A stretch of 23,591 nucleotides of DNA, from assembly GCA_910578965.1 (NCBI GenBank), contig CAJTSP010000028.1, forward strand, positions 1 through 23,591. The letters are read 5' to 3'. Shown here one piece after another: positions 14,898-21,607 of this stretch (positions are counted from its first letter, which is position 1; each line of letters starts with the position of its first letter). A program made the position numbers and the translations under genes. This DNA is from an uncultured Oscillospiraceae bacterium (GTDB lineage Bacteria > Bacillota > Clostridia > Oscillospirales > Ruminococcaceae). The notes under the pieces were generated by a model. That model was not told where the DNA came from and did no database searches. It saw only the letters and a program-made list of their open reading frames with translations.

Positions 14898-14926
14898 TTG
14901 ACTTTCCCGCAAATGGCCTATAAACT
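14898..14926 (+). promoter_or_regulatory. Candidate promoter of the GntR gene
   Basis: TTGACT (14898-14903) followed by either TAAACT after 17 bases (14921-14926) or TATAAA after 15 bases (14919-14924). It lies immediately upstream of the regulator start, so the leader would be short. Confidence 0.5.
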
Positions 14927-14968
14927 TATAATTACAACAAGCGCAAGAAAAAAATGGTTGGTGGGAAA

Positions 14969-15664
14969 ATGAAAGCAGTAGAACGCATACCGGTTGTGCA
15001 GCAGGTCGTAACCAGCCTGAAGGCTTACATTCAGGAGGGAAACGTAGAGGTGGGGGACAAGCTGCCCACCGAAATGGAGCTGTGCGAGATGCTTTCGGTG
15101 GGGCGCGGCACCGTGCGCGAGGCAACGCGGACCCTGCAGGCAACCGGCCTTGTAGAAATTCGGCCGGGCCGCGGCACCTTTGTGATCCGCACCAGCGAAC
15201 CGGAACGGGAGGATATGCTCAGATGGTTTGCAGAGAACGAGGTAGAGCTGCGGGATGTAAACGAGGTGCGGCTTGCCATTGAGCCGCTTGGTATAAAACT
15301 GGCAATCCAGCGGGCAAAGCCGGCGGATATCAAGGTCCTTAGGGCCATCCAGGCAAAATCGGAGGAGGCGGCCGGCCATGGCGATACCGCACAGCTTGCG
15401 CTGTGTGACGAGCAGTTCCACACGTATATTGTGGAGTGCAGCCATAACCGACTGCTGTGCAGCATCAACAAACAGATTACCGCCTGCCTGAAAAGCTTCC
15501 GCAGCAAGACCTTCCGCATCCCCAACAATGTCGAGAACTTTATTCCGGCGCACGCCGCCATTTTGGACGCCTTTGAGCGCAGGGATCCCGCACTGGGCGA
15601 GCGGTATATGATCGACCATCTGGAACGGGTGGATATGGATCTCGAAAACAGCAAAAAGGGTTAG
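14969..15664 (+). CDS. GntR-family regulator, FadR subfamily (FCD domain)
   Basis: A 231-residue transcription regulator. The N-terminal GntR winged helix (about 1-70) shows VGDKLPTEMELCEMLSVGRG, TVREATRTLQATGLVEIRPG and RGTFV. The C-terminal all-helical FCD ligand domain has the metal-type residues in DEQFH, AHAAI and DHLERV, so a sugar acid or similar carboxylate with a metal is a plausible ligand. It sits between the divergent transketolase operon and the isomerase/ABC/aldolase operon, and both promoters share a motif, so it most likely represses both. The start at 14969 (MKAVERIP) has GGTGGG just upstream, though the spacing is short; an in-frame ATG at 14954 lacks a ribosome site but cannot be excluded. 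Confidence 0.9.
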   Translation: MKAVERIPVVQQVVTSLKAYIQEGNVEVGDKLPTEMELCEMLSVGRGTVREATRTLQATGLVEIRPGRGTFVIRTSEPEREDMLRWFAENEVELRDVNEVRLAIEPLGIKLAIQRAKPADIKVLRAIQAKSEEAAGHGDTAQLALCDEQFHTYIVECSHNRLLCSINKQITACLKSFRSKTFRIPNNVENFIPAHAAILDAFERRDPALGERYMIDHLERVDMDLENSKKG

Positions 15665-15759
15665 GTTTGATCCGGCGGCTGCGCATTTGGCAAAGCGCAT
15701 GCTTTTTGATGCCGGCGCCAGCCGGCAGGGCAGACCCTGCCGTTAAGGGAAAAGGCAAA

Positions 15760-15805
15760 GGGCCGGCGTATCCGGGGCGATGGAAAGCCCCGGGTACGCC
15801 GGCCC
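15760..15805 (+). terminator. Terminator after the GntR gene
   Basis: A 19-base arm (15760-15778) pairs with 15787-15805 with one mismatch and an eight-base loop. The T-tail is weak (TT CG T). It isolates the regulator from the downstream operon. Confidence 0.65.
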
Positions 15806-15935
15806 TTCGTATGCCCTGGCCCGTGTGGCGATTCTGCTATGAGACAGGGCAGGGTTGCCAAAAAAGAGGGGCATAAAGGGGCGAAGCATATCCGTTTTTA
15901 CAAAATCCTGGCACTTTTTTTATAAAATCTGTCAA

Positions 15936-15964
15936 TTGCAATGCCGGATGTGATTTGTTACAAT
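15936..15964 (+). promoter_or_regulatory. Promoter of the isomerase/ABC/aldolase operon
   Basis: TTGCAA (15936-15941), 17-base spacer, TACAAT (15959-15964), about 95 bases before the first ATG. Confidence 0.7.
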
Positions 15965-15982
15965 AAGACCACAGAATGTTAG

Positions 15983-15994
15983 ACATCATACAAT
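15983..15994 (+). promoter_or_regulatory. Likely GntR operator of the isomerase/ABC/aldolase operon
   Basis: ACATCATACAAT, identical to the motif at 14761-14772 in the divergent transketolase promoter. It lies just past the expected transcription start, a position where a bound repressor would block transcription. Confidence 0.6.
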
Positions 15995-16056
15995 ACTACC
16001 TTATCGGGGCCTGCCTTTGAAGGCGGGCGAAAAAGCGGAGGAGAGAAGGCCATACT

Positions 16057-16734
16057 ATGAAAATAGCGCTCATCAATGAAAACAGCCAGGCCGCCAAAAA
16101 CGGCGCTATCGAGGCCGCGCTGCGTAAGGCAACCGGGCCTATGGGGCATGAGGTGTGCAACTATGGCATGCTTGGGGCGCAGGATGACGTGCAGCTTACC
16201 TATGTGCAGGCGGGGATCCTGGCGGCTATCCTGCTAAACAGCGGCGCGGCGGATTATGTCGTTACCGGCTGCGGAACCGGCGAGGGGGCTATGCTCGCCT
16301 GCAACAGCTTCCCGGGCGTGCTCTGCGGCCATGTGGAGGATGCTGTGGACGCCTACACCTTTGCCCAGGTAAACGACGGAAACTGTGTGGCGATGCCGTT
16401 TGCCAAGGGCTGCGGCTGGGGCATGGAGCTGAACTGGGAGTATGTGTTTGAAAAGCTGTTTGGGTTTGGCAGCGGCAAGGGGTACCCGCAGGATCGCGTT
16501 GTGCCGGAGCAGAACAACAAAAAAATCCTGGACCGGGTGCGGGCCTGCTCGATGAAAGAGCTGCTCCCTGTGCTGCAGGAGATGGAGGCGCTGGCCCCGG
16601 AGCAGGGGGTTACCGGGCTGGACCATCTGGTAAGCCGTGCGGTTGCGGGGCGGGCTTTCCGCGCCCAGTTCCAAAAAAACTGCCCGGCCGGCCCCATCCG
16701 GGATTATGTGGAGGGGCTGTGGCCCCGTGGATGA
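16057..16734 (+). CDS. RpiB/LacA/LacB-family isomerase, long form
   Basis: A 225-residue aldose-ketose isomerase of the RpiB/LacAB fold. The catalytic Cys72 is in VVTGCGTGEGAMLACNSFPG, and NDGN (106-109) matches the second active-site loop, although the His that precedes ND in E. coli RpiB is Val here. The N-terminal Asp-His pair of classic RpiB is also missing (INENSQAAKN instead). A C-terminal extension of about 70 residues makes it longer than the usual 150. This long type, beginning INENSQAAKN, resembles the streptococcal isomerase DhuI, which acts on the unphosphorylated uronate 4-deoxy-5-hexosulose uronate. Its substrate may therefore be a free sugar acid rather than a sugar phosphate. 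First gene of the operon; the permease gene follows after 60 bases. Confidence 0.85.
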   Translation: MKIALINENSQAAKNGAIEAALRKATGPMGHEVCNYGMLGAQDDVQLTYVQAGILAAILLNSGAADYVVTGCGTGEGAMLACNSFPGVLCGHVEDAVDAYTFAQVNDGNCVAMPFAKGCGWGMELNWEYVFEKLFGFGSGKGYPQDRVVPEQNNKKILDRVRACSMKELLPVLQEMEALAPEQGVTGLDHLVSRAVAGRAFRAQFQKNCPAGPIRDYVEGLWPRG

Positions 16735-16794
16735 AGCGCCGTGCGGCAAGGCTGCGCAGACGGCTTATTTTGGACACGGCAAGGGAGGCAGGCA

Positions 16795-17640
16795 ATGAAA
16801 ACCAAGAAGCGGATAGGCTCCGTATTGAAGGGCCTGGCAACGGCCGTGCTGCTGCTGGCGGCGCTGTTTCCTATTTACTGGATGGCAACCATCGCCGTGC
16901 GTGAAAACGGCGAGATGAGCGGTACCCAGATGATCCCGCTGCTGCCGCAGTCGTTTACGCTGGAGCATTTTAAGCGGCTGTTTGTAGAAAAAAACTTTGT
17001 GCAGGCGCTGCAGAACAGCGCGGTCGTTACCCTGCTTTCCATGGGCATTTCGCTGGCCTTTGGCATTGCCTGCGCCTATGTGCTGGCCCGCCGCCGTTTT
17101 CGCTTTCGGGGCAAAACAGGGCTGACCTACTGGGTGCTGCTGGTACGGGTGCTTCCGCCCATCACCTTTGCGGTGCCGCTGTATGTTATGTTTTCGCGCA
17201 TGGGCTGGCTCAACAGCCTCGCGCCCGAGATTTGCGCCTGCATTTTTGTCAATATCCCGCTTACCATCTGGTTCCTGGTCAGCTTTTTTCAGGAGCTTCC
17301 CCTTGAGCTGGAGGAAAGTGCAAAAATCGACGGCGCAACCGAATGGCAGCTTTTTTTGCGCATCGTGGTGCCGCTGGTTCTGCCGGGCATCGCGGCGGTG
17401 GCCATGCTCAGCTTTGTATATGCCTGGAACGAGTATACCTACAGCGTGATTTTTGTGCAGAGCCCCGGCAACTACACGGTTCCCTTAAGCCTGGCGATCC
17501 TGAATACCGAGGACAACATCATGCAGTACGGCCTTGTAGCCGCGGGCAGCATCATCTCGATTATCCCGATGGCCCTGTTTGTGATCTTTGCGCAGAAATA
17601 CCTGATCGCGGGCCTGTCCAGCGGGGCGGTAAAGGGATAA
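16795..17640 (+). CDS. Carbohydrate ABC transporter permease (MalG type)
   Basis: A 281-residue, six-helix permease subunit of a CUT1-type sugar importer. The cytoplasmic coupling loop (EAA motif) is EESAKIDGATEWQLF...PLVLPG, where the ATPase docks. The first helix is followed by an external loop with LPQSFTLEHFKRLF, usual for MalG/UgpE proteins, and the C-terminus is short. The ATG at 16795 is chosen because GGGAGG precedes it; the frame is open from 16741 without support. It comes before the binding-protein gene, whereas in most CUT1 operons the order is binding protein, MalF type, MalG type. Confidence 0.93.
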   Translation: MKTKKRIGSVLKGLATAVLLLAALFPIYWMATIAVRENGEMSGTQMIPLLPQSFTLEHFKRLFVEKNFVQALQNSAVVTLLSMGISLAFGIACAYVLARRRFRFRGKTGLTYWVLLVRVLPPITFAVPLYVMFSRMGWLNSLAPEICACIFVNIPLTIWFLVSFFQELPLELEESAKIDGATEWQLFLRIVVPLVLPGIAAVAMLSFVYAWNEYTYSVIFVQSPGNYTVPLSLAILNTEDNIMQYGLVAAGSIISIIPMALFVIFAQKYLIAGLSSGAVKG

Positions 17641-17661
17641 ACGGGGAATTTTTGTGAGGAG

Positions 17662-17682
17662 CAGCGGCACAAGCCGCCGCTG
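17662..17682 (+). other. Intercistronic hairpin before the binding-protein gene
   Basis: CAGCGGC pairs with GCCGCTG around a seven-base loop, 37 bases before the ATG. It may stabilise the downstream message; there is no T-run, so it is not a terminator. Confidence 0.4.
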
Positions 17683-17719
17683 AGGATTTATGCAACAAAA
17701 CAAAGGAGGAGACCCTGCA

Positions 17720-18994
17720 ATGAAAAAGATCGTATCTGTTTTGCTGGCCGTTTTGATGATGGCCGCTTTGCTGGCCGGATGCTCGGGCGGTTCGTCCAGC
17801 GCGCCCGCGCCCTCGGCGGGCGCCGGCTCTGCAGCCGGGGCCGGCCCGGACGCCGCCCCCAGCAAATTGACCCTGGTGCTGCGCGCCGGCAGCTACAGCG
17901 ATGTGCTGAAGGCGCTTGCCCCCGCCTTTGAGCAGGAGCACAACTGCACCATCGAGATCCTGGACCTGGATTTTTCGGATATGTACCAGAAAATTGCGCT
18001 GGACTCGCAGAACGCACAGGGCGCTTACGATGTTATTATGGTTGACGGCTCCTGGTTTACCGAGTTTTTGACCTCCGGCGTCCTGAGCAACCTGTCTGCC
18101 ATGGGCTATGAGCTGGACGACGACTTTATCGAGGGCACCACCAAGGGCGGCCTGGATGAGGGCGGCGATGTTTACTGCGTGCCCTTCTTTGGCAATGTAC
18201 AGCTCTTTTATTATAACAAGGATGTGCTTGCTAAGTATGGCCTTGACGCCCCCCCTACCGATTGGCAGAGCGTTTTGGAGCTGGCCCAGAAGATTAACGC
18301 GGACGGTACCTACGGCTTTTTGGCGCGCGCGCAGGCCGGCGAAAACATCGTGACCGATGTGGACCCGCTGGTGCTGTCGGCCGGCGGGCAGATCCTGGAT
18401 GCCGACAACAAGGTAACCATCGACACCCCCGAGTACAAGCAGGCCCTCGAGACCTATCTCAAGCTGATTGAGGCGGGCCAGATCATGAACAAGGACGACA
18501 TTGTGGCCGCCGTAAACAACGGCACCGCCGCCATGAGCCTGATCTGGCCGGGCTGGTATACCCCCGGCGAGGGCGAGCCCACCAGCTTTGCCCTGATGCC
18601 GAACCGGATGACCCCGGACGGCGAGGAGCATGATTCGGCCTGGTATGGCCTGTGGTACCTGGGCGTTACCGGCAACTCGCAGAACCAGGAGCTGGCCCTC
18701 GAGTTTATTGAATACGCAACCAGCGCGGAGTCTGAAATCGCCACCGTACAGTATGGCCTGACCCCTATCCGCCACAGCCCCTATCAGGATGCCTCGGTGC
18801 TGGCCCAGAGCCCCCAGCTATCCATTGTATATGAGGCGCTGAAGAGCGGTGTTTACCGCCCGGCCGTCCCGCAGTGGACCGATATTACCAACACCCTCGG
18901 CACCGAGCTGGACAACGCCGCGCAGGGCGCTAAAACCGTAGAGCAGGCCCTGGCGGACGCCCAAAGTGCCTGCGAGGCGGTTATGGCCCGCTGA
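17720..18994 (+). CDS. Extracellular solute-binding lipoprotein, family 1 (sugar ABC importer)
   Basis: A 424-residue secreted lipoprotein that captures the substrate for the flanking permeases. The signal peptide MKKIVSVLLAVLMMAALLAG ends in the lipobox LAGC, so the mature protein begins at lipid-modified Cys21. A Gly/Ser/Ala/Pro linker to about residue 48 precedes the folded domain. Typical family features are LVLRAGSYSDVLKALAPAFE at the start, YDVIMVDGSWFTEF, the WPGWYTP region and a late IEYATSAESEIATVQYGLTP segment. Specificity cannot be read from the sequence; the operon suggests a sugar or sugar acid. GGAGG stands nine or so bases before the ATG at 17720. Confidence 0.93.
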   Translation: MKKIVSVLLAVLMMAALLAGCSGGSSSAPAPSAGAGSAAGAGPDAAPSKLTLVLRAGSYSDVLKALAPAFEQEHNCTIEILDLDFSDMYQKIALDSQNAQGAYDVIMVDGSWFTEFLTSGVLSNLSAMGYELDDDFIEGTTKGGLDEGGDVYCVPFFGNVQLFYYNKDVLAKYGLDAPPTDWQSVLELAQKINADGTYGFLARAQAGENIVTDVDPLVLSAGGQILDADNKVTIDTPEYKQALETYLKLIEAGQIMNKDDIVAAVNNGTAAMSLIWPGWYTPGEGEPTSFALMPNRMTPDGEEHDSAWYGLWYLGVTGNSQNQELALEFIEYATSAESEIATVQYGLTPIRHSPYQDASVLAQSPQLSIVYEALKSGVYRPAVPQWTDITNTLGTELDNAAQGAKTVEQALADAQSACEAVMAR

Positions 18995-19035
18995 AAAACG
19001 CGCAGGCCCTGTTAAAACCCAAGCAAACCATAAAA

Positions 19036-19061
19036 GCCCGGCGTGCTGCTGCACGCCGGGC
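19036..19061 (+). other. Perfect intercistronic hairpin after the binding-protein gene
   Basis: GCCCGGCGTGC and GCACGCCGGGC pair perfectly (11 base pairs) with a four-base loop. Such hairpins after binding-protein genes often protect the upstream message from 3' decay and reduce transcription into the permease gene, raising the ratio of binding protein to permease (inference). Confidence 0.6.
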
Positions 19062-19082
19062 CCTTACAAAGAGGTTTTGCCT

Positions 19083-19979
19083 ATGCCCAACACTGCAACC
19101 AAACTCAAGCCAGCGCCGCGTCGCGGCGAGCGATGGTTCGCGCATAAAATGGTTGCCCCCACTGTGGCGGTGCTGCTGGTAATGAGCGCGTTTTCCATTG
19201 CCTTTACGCTGTATTACAGCATTACAAACTATTATTATATCTCGAAGGACCCGGCGCAGGTCATTGGGCTGAAAAACTATATCAACCTGTTTAAGGACCC
19301 GTATTTCCGCAGCGCCATGTGGAATACGGTCAAGTTTACCCTTTGGTGCGCGCTGCTGGAAACGGGCCTGGGGGTGCTGATTGCGGTATTTGTGAACAGC
19401 CTGCGGCGCGGGCGCAACCTGGTGCGCACCCTGACCCTGCTGCCCTACCTGCTGCCGCCGGTTACCGCAGCGCTGATCTGGCAGGTCATGCTCAGCAACA
19501 ACTATGGCATCATCAACCAATTGCTCACAGCGGCGGGGCTGCCCGCCTTCAACTGGTTTTTTGACACCCGCACGGCCATGGGGGTCATCATTGCGATTGA
19601 TGTGTGGCAGTGTACCCCCTTTTGTTTCCTTTTGCTGTATGCGGCGCTGCAGTCCATCCCGGGCGAGCAGTATGAGGCCGCCCGCATTGACGGCACCGGC
19701 AGGCTGCAGGAGTTTTTCTATATTACCCTGCCAAACCTGAAAGGGACCATTGTACTCTGCCTTTTGCTGCGCACGATCGATTCCTTCCGCATGTTTGACA
19801 AGATCAATATCCTGACCGGCGGCGGCCCGGCCAACACGACCGCCACCATCACCCAGTATATTTACACCTATGGCGTCAAGAGCCTGAAATTCGGCTTTGC
19901 CAGTGCGGGCGCCATTGTTATGGCGGTGCTGGTGCTGATCCTGTCCTCCTTTTATATCAAGCGGGCGCTGCAGAGCTGA
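19083..19979 (+). CDS. Carbohydrate ABC transporter permease (MalF/UgpA type)
   Basis: A 298-residue, six-helix partner of the first permease. The coupling loop is EAARIDGTGRLQEFF...LPNLKG, and FDKINILTGGGPANTT near the C-terminus is the hallmark of this permease type. The N-terminal 25 residues are basic and cytoplasmic. The ATG at 19083 follows an AAGAGG site. No ATPase gene follows; the next genes are enzymes. CUT1 importers in Firmicutes often share one MsmK-like ATPase encoded elsewhere, which is the simplest explanation. Confidence 0.93.
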   Translation: MPNTATKLKPAPRRGERWFAHKMVAPTVAVLLVMSAFSIAFTLYYSITNYYYISKDPAQVIGLKNYINLFKDPYFRSAMWNTVKFTLWCALLETGLGVLIAVFVNSLRRGRNLVRTLTLLPYLLPPVTAALIWQVMLSNNYGIINQLLTAAGLPAFNWFFDTRTAMGVIIAIDVWQCTPFCFLLLYAALQSIPGEQYEAARIDGTGRLQEFFYITLPNLKGTIVLCLLLRTIDSFRMFDKINILTGGGPANTTATITQYIYTYGVKSLKFGFASAGAIVMAVLVLILSSFYIKRALQS

Positions 19980-20016
19980 GCCTGCTTAAAATCCAAACAG
20001 ACAGGTGGTATGCGTT

Positions 20017-20682
20017 ATGACCCATGAAGAACGGATGTCGGTTTTTGAAAGGATAGACATTGGCTGCGTAACCGATGCATTGATCCACTATGGGGTGGGC
20101 GGCTGGACAAAGGGCCTGTTCCCGGTTTGCCCCGCGGCCCGCATCTATGGCCGGGCAGTGACCGCCCGCTTTGACATTGTGACACCGCCGCGGGTTGAGA
20201 TCACCCCGCTGGAGGTGATCGAGCTGTGCCGGCCGGGCGACGTTCTGGTCTGGAATGCCGACCTTGAAACCAACCTGATGGGCGGCAATATCTTTGCCTT
20301 TGCCAAGCGGCAGGGGGTGGGCGGCATTGTGTTGGAGGGGCACTACCGCGACAGCGATGAAATAGCGGCCCTGGGGGGCGAGGTGTTTTCCCGCGGGCCG
20401 TCCTGCGGGAGCTCGCCGGTCAATTTCAAGGCCACGGCCGAGACGGTCAATGTTCCGGTAACGGTGGGCGGCGTTACGGTGCGACCGGGCGATTATGTCT
20501 GCGGCGACCGGGACGGCGTAATGGTGATCCCGGTAGAGTATGTGGACGATGTGCTGCGGCAGGCTTTGTGCCATATGGACTGGGAAAAAGCGGTAAAAGA
20601 GGCGATTGCCAAGGGATATACCGCGGCCCAGATGAAGGAGGTATACGCCGGCGGCGTTAAGCTGCCCCGTACCGGGCAGTAA
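20017..20682 (+). CDS. RraA-family aldolase/decarboxylase-like protein, first paralog
   Basis: A 221-residue protein of the RraA family, which includes 4-hydroxy-4-methyl-2-oxoglutarate aldolase/oxaloacetate decarboxylase as well as the RNase E regulator RraA. The signature is EGHYRD, with the key Arg111 and metal-binding Asp112 intact, but Glu107 replaces the usual Asp at the motif start. NVPVTVGGVTVRPGDYVCGDRDGVMVIP is the normal C-terminal family segment. The ATG at 20017 fits the AGGTGG site; a GTG at 20005 lies inside that site. RNase E regulation is unlikely in Firmicutes and in an ABC transporter operon, so a pyruvate-forming lyase or decarboxylase is the better guess. It is about 45% identical by eye to the next gene. 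Confidence 0.88.
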   Translation: MTHEERMSVFERIDIGCVTDALIHYGVGGWTKGLFPVCPAARIYGRAVTARFDIVTPPRVEITPLEVIELCRPGDVLVWNADLETNLMGGNIFAFAKRQGVGGIVLEGHYRDSDEIAALGGEVFSRGPSCGSSPVNFKATAETVNVPVTVGGVTVRPGDYVCGDRDGVMVIPVEYVDDVLRQALCHMDWEKAVKEAIAKGYTAAQMKEVYAGGVKLPRTGQ

Positions 20683-20713
20683 AAGAAAAAATACAACAGA
20701 AAGGCGTGCGGAT

Positions 20714-21376
20714 ATGACACACGAAGAAAGATTGGCCCTGTTTGAAAGGCTTGAGACCGGCGCCGTGACCGATGCGATGGTGCAGCACGGCGTTGGGAGC
20801 TGGATGGAAGGCATCCGCCCCACCGGTAAGGGGATGCGGGTGTTTGGCCGCGCCGTAACGGCGCAGTTCTCCATTGTGGTGCCGCCCCGCCAGGTGGTGG
20901 ACCAGTTTGAGCTGATCGACCGCTGCCGGCCCGGCGACGTGCTGGTGTGGAACGTGCCTTCCAAAGCAAACATCTGCGGCGAGAACATTATGCACTTTTT
21001 GAGCAACCACAAGCTGGGCGGCCTGGTGATCGACGGGTATACCCGCGACGGCAGCGTGATTGAGGAGATGGGCGTGCCCCAGTTTACCCGAGGCCTGGCC
21101 ATTGCGCCCGCGCCCCGCAACTGCCGCTGCACGCCGGACGACATCAATGTCCCGGTGAGCTGCGGCGGCACGGTTGTAAACCCGGGCGATTATGTCTTTG
21201 GCGATGACGACGGGGTTTTGGTCGTGCCCGAAAAGCATATCGATACGATCCTGCTGCAGGCCGAGATGAACATGGGCTACGAAAAACGGATGGAGCAAGC
21301 CCTTGACAGCGGCGCGGATATCCCAGCCCTGCAAAAGGTGTTTGCCACCAAAGCGCTTTACGAGCCCAAGGAGTAA
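20714..21376 (+). CDS. RraA-family aldolase/decarboxylase-like protein, second paralog
   Basis: A 220-residue paralog of the preceding gene, aligned end to end (MTHEER start in both). It keeps the canonical signature DGYTRD with Asp107, Gly108, Arg111 and Asp112, followed by FTRGLAIAPAP and NVPVSCGGTVVNPGDYVFGDDDGVLVVP. Known HMG/CHA aldolases of this fold need Mg2+ or Mn2+ and cleave 4-hydroxy-2-oxo acids to pyruvate. Of the two copies this one looks the more typical enzyme. It starts 31 bases after the first copy, behind a GAAAGG site, and is the last gene of the operon. The pair could form a mixed trimer or hexamer, or act on two successive intermediates (inference). Confidence 0.9.
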   Translation: MTHEERLALFERLETGAVTDAMVQHGVGSWMEGIRPTGKGMRVFGRAVTAQFSIVVPPRQVVDQFELIDRCRPGDVLVWNVPSKANICGENIMHFLSNHKLGGLVIDGYTRDGSVIEEMGVPQFTRGLAIAPAPRNCRCTPDDINVPVSCGGTVVNPGDYVFGDDDGVLVVPEKHIDTILLQAEMNMGYEKRMEQALDSGADIPALQKVFATKALYEPKE

Positions 21377-21463
21377 AGCAGGGGGCTTTTGGCCCGCTGC
21401 GCACAGCCCGGCCAAACGGTTCGGCCGGCCGGAGCAAGGCCTTTGCAAATAATATAAAAACAG

Positions 21464-21499
21464 GGGGCCCCGGATGATTTTATCCGGGGCCCCGCTTTG
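21464..21499 (+). terminator. Terminator of the isomerase/ABC/aldolase operon
   Basis: GGGGCCCCGGAT (21464-21475) pairs perfectly with ATCCGGGGCCCC (21482-21493) around GATTTT. The tail GCTTTG is weak in T, but the hairpin is strong and lies 87 bases after the stop. The next promoter starts directly behind it. Confidence 0.75.
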
Positions 21500-21524
21500 C
21501 AATCCGGCTGGGTTGTGCTATGAT
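21497..21524 (+). promoter_or_regulatory. Promoter of the translational GTPase gene
   Basis: TTGCAA (21497-21502), 16-base spacer, TATGAT (21519-21524), 84 bases before the ATG. Confidence 0.6.
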
Positions 21525-21607
21525 GATATACAAATTGCAGTACGCTTTGCAGCCCCAGGCAGCCCGTACCGACGGGCGGGGGCGCGGCCGGCAGGGAGGT
21601 GTGCGGG

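Larger units (their letters stand above)
15806..16056 (+). other. Promoter region of the isomerase/ABC/aldolase operon
   Basis: This region of about 250 bases has no gene. Up to about 15900 nothing notable is seen. It then becomes AT-rich and holds the promoter (15936-15964), the shared operator motif (15983-15994) and a leader of about 85 bases with a GGAGGAGAG ribosome site. Confidence 0.6.

Noticed and set aside
14870..14900. ATTGT...ACAAT half-sites upstream of the GntR gene as an autoregulatory operator
   Set aside because: The arms are only five bases with a ten-base gap and do not match the shared 12-base motif well.
12924..16734. Assignment to the apiose pathway with split apulose-4-phosphate transketolase
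   Set aside because: No apulose kinase or apiose isomerase of the expected families is present.
12924..21376. Assignment of the locus to the transketolase-type sulfoquinovose pathway
   Set aside because: That route also joins a split transketolase with an isomerase and needs no kinase, but no sulfoquinovosidase, sulfoacetaldehyde reductase or sulfonate exporter is visible, and RraA aldolases are not part of it as far as I know. It is kept only as one substrate to test.
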